Source: Chondrus crispus (taxonomy: Eukaryota; Rhodophyta; Florideophyceae; Gigartinales; Gigartinaceae). Taken from it: a DNA stretch of 64,000 nt. The notes below the pieces were generated by a model. The model ran no database searches, had not been told where the DNA came from, and saw only the letters and a list, made by a program, of their open reading frames with translations. Position 1 is the first letter of the stretch; each line of letters opens with the position of its first letter. This document shows positions 18,631-28,427 of this stretch, in pieces. A program made the translations under genes and the position numbers. The stretch lies in the NCBI RefSeq assembly GCF_000350225.1, contig NW_005179059.1, positions 31,385 to 95,384 of the forward strand. Direction: 5' to 3'.

Positions 18631-21201
18631 TTACCCTTTTTTCGAACTACTCGTGCTATCGGAGCTAACCTCCTGGCTATCGACGGCCAGGTCTTCTTCG
18701 GGTAGCCGGCCGCGTGGGTAGGTACGATCCCCCCACTGCGGCTCACCGGCCCTGGCGAAGTATTCCGGTACTTCCGGGCCTTGACCTGCGGCGTCCGGTC
18801 GTCGCAGGATATGGGGGACGAAGCGAGTCGGCTCGCCTTCGTGACCCTCCGTGGGTAGAGGGTAGGGATCCTCTACCCAGTCTTGCAGGTACATTATCGC
18901 ATTTTGTACCTGTTGGGGTAACCGAGAACGGTCTCGGTCCCCTCTCTGCTCTTGGCGCGGGTATCTTGTGTCCGCCTGGCGGTAGGCGGGTCGATCCCGA
19001 CGATCGACTTCGTTACGACGGTACCCGCCTCCACGGGGGGCGAAGCGTGCGCCCCCACCCGATCGGTTCGGGAAGCCTTGACGCGGGGGACGGCCCTCGC
19101 CCGCCGCTTGCCGGAGGAGATTACGCGCCCCTGGGCGCCTCTCCATCTGGTAGCGGTAGTTCCTGTACGCCGTGAACATTCGTTGTTCCGGCGACAGGAA
19201 CGGGCACGCGTACATGGCATGCCCGTACGTACGGCATAGCCAGCACACGTACGCGCTGCCGTCCGTTGAGGCGAAGGTCGCCGCGTGCCGCGCCTCCTCA
19301 TCGGTGAGGAGGGGCACGCGAGGCGAGGCGCTTCCCTTATCTCGATTTGAGATATCGAGCTCGGCGACGCGGGGGTCCGTGCCCCTTGCCACTCTCGGAG
19401 TGGCCGCGAATGCCGTCGCGTAACTCGATGTCGTTCCGGTCGACATCGGTGAGGGGGTTCGTGCCCCCACGGGCCCTGCTCCTTGCGTAATGAGGACAGG
19501 GTCGGCCTGCCACTCATCCTCCTCGATATGGAGGGTCGAGGCGAGCGAACTTGTCGCGGCGGACTTCGTAGTCCTGCCAGCCCTCCCTGCCGGTTTCGGA
19601 TCCGGCAGAGGTAAACCGCGCCGAGCGCGGTACGTTGTACCTTCCGCCGTGGCGATACAGCGGATGGTCGGAAGATCGGTCTTCTGACTGCCTGGCAGCC
19701 TTTGCACCGTCTCGGATACTGCGGCACGGGTTGCCGGTGCAAGTCCCCGCACGAAGTAGTGCGCCAGGGACTGTTCGGTGAAGACTGCCGTGCATCGGAA
19801 CGCGGCAGTCTCGAGTCAGTCAGCAAACGTTCTTTCCGTCTCATGCGATTGCTGTCGCGCCGTAGCGACAGCGTCGTACGCTTCACCTAACACGTCGTCC
19901 GTGAGGTAGCGTTTCAAGAATTGATTCACGAGCCCCGGCCAGCTCACGTCGTCGTGGAGCTGGCCGGCGCGGAGGCCACGCATCGTATAACTCGTATACA
20001 GGCGCTCCGCGTCGCGCTCGAGGAAGTGCGCGAGGACTCGTACCGCAACACCTTCGGTCAGGTGTTGCGAGTTGAAGGTGATTCGGATATCCTTCAAAAA
20101 CGGCAGCAGCTGGATCGGGTCGGTACCGTCGAAGCTGCGCATCGTGGGACGGATCCCACGACAGCGTTGGACGTACTTCGCAATCCGTCCCGCGTCACCC
20201 GAGGTAACGAGCCTCGAGGTGTTATCCAAGCGGTACATACGATAGTCAGCAACGGCGCTGAACTCTTGGATCATCGTATGTACCGGCTCGAGCCCGGGTT
20301 CAGCGGGACCCAGGGTGCCGAAGGAGGTAATCGGTAGCGTACGGACGTCTACCGGACCTGGATGCTCGGCGTAACTCGCCGGCGGGTAGCCGCCCCAGCG
20401 GGGATCGACGGAGAACACTGGTTCTCCGGATCCGCGGGCGGCTCCTCCACGGTCCTGTTCGTCCGCGTACGATACGCGGTCCACTTGCCGCCTACTTCCG
20501 GCGATAGGAGGCAAGGCTTGGGTCTCAGACGCGAAGTTCGCGCCCATCGGAGGACGGCTTCCTTCTGCAGTCCGACTGGTAGCGGCACCAGTCGGACGCC
20601 AACCTTCGGGGGCGGAGGCGCTCGGAGGTACGGTACCGCCGGGCCCTCTCGAGGGGGCACCGGGTAGCCCTTCGGCCATGGTACGTTCCATGTCACGAGC
20701 ACGCCGACGAGTGGCGTTGAGCTCAGCGGAGAGGTGCGCGAACGCACCCAATTGCTCTGCGGTCGGAGAGGTTCGGTCCTCGGGTCGTCTCACCGAGGTC
20801 GGCCTCTCAGGGCGACCTTGCCCGGACGGTCCGGGCGAGGCGAAACGGGAGTCTTCCACGAGCACTATCCGCGAGTGTAACTCGTCGATCAGTGCTCGGA
20901 GATTCTCTAAGGACTGCGTCACTCTATCGAACCTCCCTTCACGCAGGGAGCGGAGTTCGGCCATACATCGAGTGTATACATGGTCCGATACATCGATCCG
21001 AAGGGAAGTACGGACTTCCTCGATGTATTCGGCTATGCGTTCGAACATCGCCGCCACTCTTTCCTCGGAGGATCCGAGCGACGGTTCGCGGTCACGAGGA
21101 CCTGCGTCGCCGTCGCCCGACGGGGCGGATGGGGACTGCACAGCGGCCGGACTCAGATCCGCCGCTTCGGAGCGGATCGAGGGCTCAAACTCTTGGCTCA
21201 T
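18631..21201 (-). CDS. gag: Chromovirus gag region
   Basis: Gag forms the nucleocapsid particle. The region begins near 21,201 (MSQEFEPSIRSE), just inside the primer-binding site, and is open over nearly all its length. It contains a Pro/Ser/Gly-rich N-terminal half with a helical segment (RFDRVTQSLENLRALIDEL), then a capsid-like segment (FDGTDPIQLLPFLKDIRITF). The nucleocapsid follows, with one CCHC zinc knuckle (CWLCRTYGHAMYAC) and an Arg/Gly-rich basic tail. Pol follows after about 140 bases in another frame, consistent with the read-through or frameshift expression known for such elements. It is perhaps intact apart from about one break. Confidence 0.85.
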
Positions 21202-21264
21202 CTCAACGCGATCGGTTCGCGGAGGGAAGCGGAAGTCTTCTCGGAGATCGGACTCCAGGGTCTT

Positions 21265-21280
21265 CTAGGTCGGGAGACCA
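21265..21280 (-). promoter_or_regulatory. Primer-binding site of the chromovirus
   Basis: Directly inside the 5' LTR the sense strand reads TGGTCTCCCGACCTAG, starting with the TGG that pairs with a tRNA CCA end. The implied tRNA 3' end is CTAGGTCGGGAGACCA. The two downstream gypsy elements have nearly the same site. Confidence 0.75.
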
Positions 21281-21281
21281 C

Positions 21282-21950
21282 TGTAGCATAAACACCCCCA
21301 GCGATAGGGGTGTATGCACAGTTCGACCGAGACCCTTGTCGATCGGGAAGACGGGGGTGAAGCAGGACACCAGCTAACGGCACCGGGCAGCGGGCCCGGG
21401 TAGCGTGGTAGAGCGGGAACGGGGAGGACGCCGGTACGCGCGAGCGGTTCGACGCCTCGACGCCCCGGCGCGGTACTGGGTAACGATCCAGTACCGACGG
21501 GCGGAGGCGGAGCCGACTCGTGGGCGTACCGCGCGCGTCTTCAACCCGCGCTCGGTGCCGCTCTAAGGTAATTAGCGAGCGTTACCTTAGAATAAGCGGG
21601 AAGTCGGACCTTGACGGTCGGTGGGTGACAAGTCCGTGCTTGTCCTCCTCCACCGCCGCCGGTCCCCTCCATATTTAATGTACATAATCACCTATCATAG
21701 TAGTACAGTACCGATGTACTGTAGCGACGTACTGTAGTGGTCGGTCGACACTGTAATACTGTCAGCCATCGGGGCTGACAGTACACGTGGGTGCGCGCTC
21801 TTCGGTCCCGCGCGTACACGTGTACACGTGCGCCCCCTGTACTTGGGGGTACACCGGGTGGTACTGTAGAGCATCGAGCCTTACAGTAACCGATCCGATT
21901 CTGAGTTGATCTAATCTAAAATAAAGCCCCAAGGGGGGGGTTATACTACA
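21282..21950 (-). repeat. 5' LTR of the 13-kb chromovirus
   Basis: The 669-bp LTR is nearly identical to the left LTR, with one substitution and one extra G in a G run. It is followed by GGGAG, the target-site duplication. Confidence 0.95.
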
Positions 21951-21955
21951 GGGAG
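21951..21955. repeat. Target-site duplication GGGAG, right copy
   Basis: It matches 8893-8897 and lies directly after the terminal ACTACA of the right LTR. Confidence 0.9.
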
Positions 21956-24900
21956 TAGAAATGACCGGATGCATTCGATACTGGATCATTAATAGCGCCA
22001 CTGGTACTCTCCTTGCCCGAAACAATCTCTCGAATTGAGAGATTGTTTGATTCTCGTAGTTGAGACGGACGGCAATTGGAGACCTCGGATTTGATGCAGG
22101 GTCTTCGATAATGGAGAAAGTTGTTTAAAATCACCCACACCGATATAGTGAAGGCGACCAAACCTTGTTCGCTTCCTGGTTACTGTCATGGGAATGAGGC
22201 TCTCTGGTTCGGTACTGGTTGACACCTCATCGTTGATTATTACGTCTATTTCCTGCCGCAGGTCTGCGAATTGCTTCCCACCGACCAGGTTGTTAGTAGC
22301 AAGAATCACAATCGACTCATCTGCAGCCGCGCGACGAGCCGCCAATTATGGCCAGACGCGCTTCTTTTCAGTAGATGGCTTACTGCGGTCAAAATACTCT
22401 TCGTCGAATACCAAACATTTTTGGTCAATTGAGTGTTTCTCCAGTTCTTTCAAGTCGTACCTTGTCCGAGTAATTCAAGCTAGTTGGACAAAAATTCTTC
22501 CTCCGTTTCCATCTGGTATACCTTTCTCAAGGGCTCTGACGACATTATCAACCGCTTGGTTAAAACTGGCAGTGATCAGGATTTTCACCGCCCTGGTCCC
22601 GTCTTCCTTTTTCGCACACCCCAAAATGCCATCTTTGCGCATCAAGAGATTGTGTCGCTGAAAACAGCCGAGATGACCCATATTTTCGTGGTGAATTAGG
22701 GCTCCCACCAAGTTCACGATACACATTGTCTTCCCAGTCCCGGGAGGACCCTGTATCATAGAAAAACTCCAGGACCTGGGATTGGCTTTGGCAATGTGGC
22801 TCATTGACATGATGAGTGCCTCAAACTGGTGTTTGTCAATTAACTGGGACCTCCTCAAGCCGAATAAGTATTTCAAGCAGTGCTCATCGACTGCATCGAA
22901 CAAAGGACGGACGTCATGCTCTTCACGCTGCTTCACATGCTCTTTTCGCAATATCGGAGGACTGACTCCGAACATAACTTTTTGCAATCCAGTCGGCAGG
23001 ACGTAGATCATATGTGCAGCTACAAACATCCTGCAGAGTGAGGCATAGCTGTAATAACTTTGCAGCCGTACCAAATCTCCAGGTCCAACAATGAACCTAT
23101 TACCTACCTTGCGATCAATTGCAGTAGAAAGAAATACTTTGTCTATCCTTCCTGCAAGACCTAACACATCATAGTCGTCAGCATTCACATGAGCTCTTCG
23201 AATCATGACCAAAATGAGAGGTGATCTCTCATGTGTGTCACATCTCTGCAGATATCCAACCGCAACAGTCATCCTCGACATTTCCTTGGCTATCCTTTGG
23301 TTCATCCTGATGTCTACGCTTTCACATTTCATGTTTATCAACGTTCGAGATTTGGTGACTCTGTTGATGTGCACATTAATGAGTGGTGACTCATATGCAA
23401 TTCGGTGCACGTTTTCGAGAAACTCTTTCCGATTCCCCTTGGCAGAAGGCCATTTTTTCGAAAGCGCGTCAGCCAACTGGCCGCGGAGCTCCAACGTCAA
23501 AAAACACTTCCAATGACTTGCATATCGAATTTCATCTTCGCTATTCGTGACGTCTTCAAGGATAGCAGTGTTGTTATGCTTCGTATACCATTGATACCAA
23601 GCGTCATTGCCCTCAATGAGATCTTCTATTGATCCAGATTCCGCATCACTTGGTGAAACCGTCCACCGAAGCATCTCAGTCTGAAAGGCATCGAGATCGG
23701 TGTTGAGTTTATGCAGGCCTGGTGATAATTCATCTCTCTCCTCGACTGAGTCATGACCCGGAACGAGTTTGATGAGTTCCGGTTGCCGGATTTCGTCGAC
23801 GAGATTCTCAAACTCAGCATCTGTGATAGCATTTCCACCGTGTTCTTGATAGTTTCGGAGTCTGCTCTCGAAGTAATCCCTCTCCGTAGGGGCTTTATTC
23901 ACTGTGGTTCGGGCCATTCTCTCATCGCCATCCCCCGTCTCTCGGAAAGAGAAGCGCCAATTGCGACTACGAATCGGTACACACTTCTGCGAATCAGTGT
24001 TCGTCGAAAATTCTCTTGTTGGAATCGCTTGGAGCGCCCAGCTAGCTGCTCTTCCGACGGATATTAATCTTCGCTTCCTCTCTAATTCAGGGTCACAAGG
24101 TGGTGTTTCCGGAACGAAATTCGCGGTCATATCTGGAACACCGAGTGCTGTTTCCGGGACGAAAGTCGCGGTCATAGTGTGGCGCAGAACTGGCCGACGA
24201 GGTTCCCTCCGAGAGGATAGTGTACGTGGGACTACTGCACAACTCGTGCGGTTTGCTATTAAATCATGCGAACCCAGCTCAGATGTTCGATAGTTATTCT
24301 CAACACGTTCGCGCTTCGACAGTGAATGCGCTGCGTTGGTCTCATGTACCGTCCTTTTGCGAGTTCTACACTGAGCGGGATCGCTACAGAATATTTTCGG
24401 CAATATATATGCGCAAGCTCTGGAGGCAGTTCCGCGGAAACATCTCGCTCATCAGCATCACGTAATCGTTCTCGCAAAGACATTTCATACAGCGAACGAA
24501 GCAAATTCCGGTCATACGTCCCCTCCATGATTTCATCGCTGATCTTTTGTAATACGAATACTCCCAGTTCTTCCAAGGATGTCTGAAAGCCTGCTGCGTC
24601 GCCGTTCCGCATCATGAAAAAAGACCAACTCAAAAACTCACAAAAGGCCTTCACAATGAGCTTTAAGACATTCTCATTATATGCATCCTCTCTCCTCCAT
24701 GAACTTTTTCTGAGGTGAAAGAATGCGACGTTGACGGACTTCCACCCAGCATGCATGTTTTCATAACTAAAATGTTCTTCCAGCTGTGAACTCATACCGG
24801 AGGTGTTCCATGATGGACATAGGTATCTTCTCATGACGTCCTGCAAATGCGCAGTTCCTGACTGTGAACGGAACCATCCGGAAAGTGTCGCTAATACGGC

Positions 24901-25386
24901 TGTGATTTGAAAAAAACATATGACAAGCTTATTTCTAGTCGGTGAACCGACATCACTGAACGACTTAGAGAAAATGCATCGCGAATCATTCGATGCAGAT
25001 TTGATTAAGCTTGGTATCTTCGGACTCATCAAATCCAAAGCGCTATATGAAACTCCATTTTCAAACCAAACCTCTGGAGAGAATACTCGAAGGAGAGCAT
25101 GGGATTGAAAGAAATCCAGTAGTCCCTGATTCGGAATTAGAGACAGAAGGTAAAGTACCCTTCTACCGCCGTTTCCAGAAATGGATGCGAAGACGGCTAG
25201 TTCCCGAGCAGATTCATCGCTGTATTCATTTCGATCGCCACTCAGCTTTCGCAACTTTCCTGATTCTGAGAGAAAAACGTCCAGGCCAAGAACGTCCCTC
25301 ACACACCTCTGTCGAAGCCTCGTGAATGCCATGAACACGTTTGATCGGTCAAACCGTGGATAAGTAAACAGTGATGGTCCCCTCAC
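21951..25386 (-). pseudogene. Sen1/Upf1-like SF1 helicase, N-terminal part (right of retrotransposon)
   Basis: SF1B helicases of this type unwind RNA or RNA/DNA hybrids. Blocks in order are a helical N-terminal stretch (24,259-25,386), a linker with a short peptide repeat (MTATFVPET/MTANFVPET), and QFEALIMSMSHIAK as a Q-motif-like segment. Walker A follows (IQGPPGTGKT, near 22,730-22,755), then motif Ia (ITASFNQAVDN), motif II (VIINDEVSTS), motif III (IGVGDFKQLSP) and motif IV (LLMIQYRMHPVIS) just before the insertion. The N-terminal and central stretches overlap in different frames, and motifs II-IV are in further frames, so there are at least three frame changes besides the 13-kb insertion. 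It is a dead or dying gene. It could be a host gene or cargo of the neighbouring KDZ transposon. Confidence 0.82.
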
Positions 25387-26882
25387 GCCGCGCTGAAGTC
25401 CCCCCGAGTGTATCTCTGCTGTTGAGCGCGTATCAGCAGAAACTGTAGTAGCTGAAGCGGATCAAAAATGCCCGTGAAGCTTCCCCCAGACCCGCATAGC
25501 GACCAAAGGTAGGACCAGATCTGACTGATTGAACTGTGCATAATCGTGCCTACGATGCATTTTTCACAATTTGTGACTTACGAGCAACTTTCATTACAGT
25601 GTAGATGTACGCTTTGGATTGTGAAACGTGTAGTGTGAAGGGTCGTTATCGTATCTGTAAAGAGTCCGTGTCACTTACTGTACCGACATGTCTAACCTGC
25701 CAGCTGGCAGTGCCTAAAGACGAGATAATTACAGATCTGAGATATATTCGGTCAGCCGCATTGCGTCTCTGAGCGTGTTTGAGAAACTGTAATTCCCATT
25801 CAACGCGTCCTTGGCAGAAATTCGAATTGTATTTCTGACACACTCCTGACTCACCGAGAAGCCTGGAAACGTGCATAAGGATGTAATCGTCAGCCCCGAC
25901 CTACAGGTTCGACCTGTTCAATGGGATTGTCTTGCCTTTGAATGTATATGACGTATCGAACTCTTGGACAAGACAGTATCAGCCTGAACTTCTAGCATTG
26001 GAGTCTAGATGGTTATGAACTGATATTTGAGGCGTCTCGTTTCCTATACGATGAGATGTTGTTCACTAAACCTGGATAGACATCGACGTCATTTCTATAC
26101 CCTTACATGACGTACCACAGCTTCAAAAAAGCGTATTACATTGAAATAACAAGAGTAGATATCGTCTTGGATCTTCTGGAAGCTATTGCATCCAGTTTTT
26201 CAAGCGCTAGTCAAAACAATATGCAGTGATTTCTATTCATGAAGACTAAAAAGTAATACAATGTTTAATGTGTGCATAGAAAGTAGTTGTTCAGAAACAT
26301 TCGTTGGATTCTGGAGAAAATTCAGTGCTGCAGAAACGGTCTCCCAAAGGCTCAGGTTTCATTAATCTTAATGGAGACAGAGCACTAAGGAGCTGAATTT
26401 GATAAATACGGAAGTTCCTCTTATGGAGACTCCATTCAGCCATGTCGGGAATTCTAATATTCCCCGAGGCTTAGAACATTCAAAATGTTTGCAAATGGTG
26501 CAATTTTATTGGAAGAAAAGTAGTTACAGTGAGTTTGAGCATGAGGAGACTTGTCCCCCGAAAAGCAGTGTGTCATCACACACAATCAGTTGCTGCCGAT
26601 GGTTCCCCATAGAGTAGCAACCTTCCTGCGACGACCATCTACCCCGAACGCAATTCAGACTCTAATATCAGGTGCGTCAGCAGTCCTTAAGATTCATCAA
26701 AAAATGCCCAGTGTCATCAGTGACACTATTAACCTCACACTACGTGGGGAAAGCAAGTGCGTGCGGGAGTACTGTTTGATTTATGTCGAGAAGGGTGTCA
26801 GAAATCGGCGTCTTAAACACAAGGAGATTCATCGTCCTTAGCACTACCTACACATGCCATGACTCGTGACTGAGACGTCAGC
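25387..26882. other. No gene recognised between helicase and PHD gene
   Basis: AT-rich sequence with only short frames (the longest is 26,551-26,841, 96 codons, no motif). Nothing else is supported. It separates the 5' end of the helicase gene from the 3' end of the PHD gene, both on the minus strand. Confidence 0.5.
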
Positions 26883-28127
26883 TTATGGTGATGATTCTAA
26901 GTTACAGCGCGGACAGATTCGGTCCCCTTCTTCCCCTCCACCACAAATACCGTGCATCTTCTTACTGCATTTTCTGCATTCAGCACTGATACTACTTTCT
27001 TCTTGCGGATAGTCTCGAAAATGGCATGACAAACCGAAAGCGCAAACTACGACGTTGCCATTGAACACAACGTCGCCCGTTCCCTCCCAGTTTTCTCCAT
27101 TTATTGTGGGATTCCGTTCCGGCGAGCATGAGTCGGGACGTCTCGAAATCGGTGGGAGACTGACTTCACGCCTGTTTTTAGACCTTTTTCGTTGAAAAGT
27201 GAATCTAGAGTACGGAGCCTTGCGCTTGGATCGTACTGGGACGGATGTAGGAGTCATGTTTTGCGTCAATCTATCCAGCACAGTTTGGGGCATCTGTGCC
27301 TCGTTCTCATAAAACGACGCAAGAATCCAGGACATTCTACGATGCCCTATGACACTTCTTTGCGCTCTGAGGTCAGGCAGAGACACTTCAGGACTCTCTA
27401 ATTTTCCTAAATAGCAGATTGGCTGTACCGAAACCGACAAGTGCTTTGTAATCCATGGCGGAGTGAATCGGGCATATTCGAGCTTGTTGACGACAAGAGA
27501 GCTGTCAATTGCTCGTATTCTTTGATGCAACAAGGTGAAAAACGTCTAGTACAAATCGCGCACATGTTGTTGCGTGTAGGAGTACAAACGGTTGGCGATT
27601 TTGGGACTGATAATAAGCCATTCTGGCTGCATGCACTTCCATACTTCATCATTGGCAGGGTTTTCCCTCCTATATGTCTTTCCAGGGAACCAACTTGGTA
27701 CCGAGAGTGTGGGACCTGTAAGAGGAGCGGTCACTGGATGTCGCGGCGTGGAAACTATGCCCGTACTTGCCATGAAGGATAATGAACGAAGAGCACAAAC
27801 AAAATCCTTAGCCTTTGACAATGCTTCCGGAGATGATGCCCCAAACGATACCGTCGGCGAAAACAATACCCTCGTCTCACCACGTCTGATACTTGCAGAA
27901 CTCTCGATGTCTTTCTCCAGAAAGAGGTGAAACCGACAATCCGAAGACTTAATCTGTATGTCCACGAGTTGCTGGATAACTGCGTCCAGGTGGTTCTGAA
28001 AATCAATTGGTGCAATTGCCTCCATCTTCACGAGAATGAGTTGAACGGCTTGTCGCATAGATGTTGGTGGTTCTCTGAATTGTTGAGCATTGGTGAGACA
28101 ACCGACGGGAATGGTTAATGGTGACAT
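26883..28127 (-). CDS. PHD-finger-like protein diverging from the KDZ transposase
   Basis: The frame stays open for 415 codons except for a single in-frame TAG at 27,543-27,545. The N-terminal half is of mixed composition (SFGASSPEALSKAKDFVCALRSL). The middle is basic (VRSKRKAPYSRFTFQRKRSKNRREV), fitting a nuclear protein. The C-terminus carries a zinc-binding module, CAFGLSC followed by CRKCSKKMHGIC and CPRC, with the C-x2-C-x4-H-x2-C ... C-x2-C core of a PHD finger, a reader of histone tails. It starts 300 bases from the transposase start on the opposite strand. The pair may be the two genes of one DNA transposon, but a host gene caught beside it is also possible. Confidence 0.55.
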
Positions 28128-28427
28128 TGGCGGGAAATAGTCAATTCTGCCAGCCAGCTTTCAGAAATCCAAGGGGCCCCTGCCAAATTTTAGTGTAAAT
28201 GGCCAATAGTTGTTGGAAAATGGTCCGGGTCACCAGATGTACAGCTGTGATCTCTCCTCATTCTCTGTACCCATCTGGTGATGCTGCCCAGTGCCCCGCA
28301 ACCCAGGTGACTCGAAGAACTCTGCCTCTGGCAGATGGTCCCGGATCGTCAAAAGCTTTCATGTCATTGCGAAACATCTGAAATGCGTGTGCGTGCGGGA
28401 GACTGATTTTTCAATTGATGTCGGAAA
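28128..28427. promoter_or_regulatory. Divergent intergenic region with hairpin
   Basis: This 300-base gap between the divergent PHD and KDZ genes should hold both promoters. In its centre is an inverted repeat: TCACCAGATGTACAG at 28,230-28,244 against CTGTACCCATCTGGTGA at 28,265-28,281, complementary except for two unpaired bases. It is a candidate transposase or regulator binding site. Confidence 0.5.

Larger units (their letters stand above)
8898..21950 (-). mobile_element. 13-kb Ty3/gypsy chromovirus, young, inserted in a helicase gene
   Basis: This is a complete-looking LTR retrotransposon on the minus strand. The 5' LTR lies at 21,282-21,950, followed by primer-binding site, gag, pol (protease, reverse transcriptase, RNase H, integrase, chromodomain), an unusually long 3' non-coding region and the 3' LTR at 8,898-9,565. 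The two LTRs differ at about two positions in about 669, so the insertion is recent. GGGAG flanks it on both sides. It looks whole or nearly so, with at most about one break (in gag). It is very rich in perfect short inverted repeats in all its parts, which is not seen in the other elements of this window. Confidence 0.95.

Noticed and set aside
18153-21377. Several plus-strand frames over gag
   Set aside because: Shadows of the minus-strand gag region, with no coherent composition.
8123-25386. Helitron, because of the helicase
   Set aside because: The helicase motifs are of Sen1/Upf1 type, not Pif1, and no HUH replication-initiator domain or CTRR end is seen.
26883-28127. Ulp1-type cysteine protease, known as a companion in Zisupton elements
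   Set aside because: No His-Asp-Gln-Cys order typical of Ulp1 could be found. Only the PHD-like zinc module is supported.
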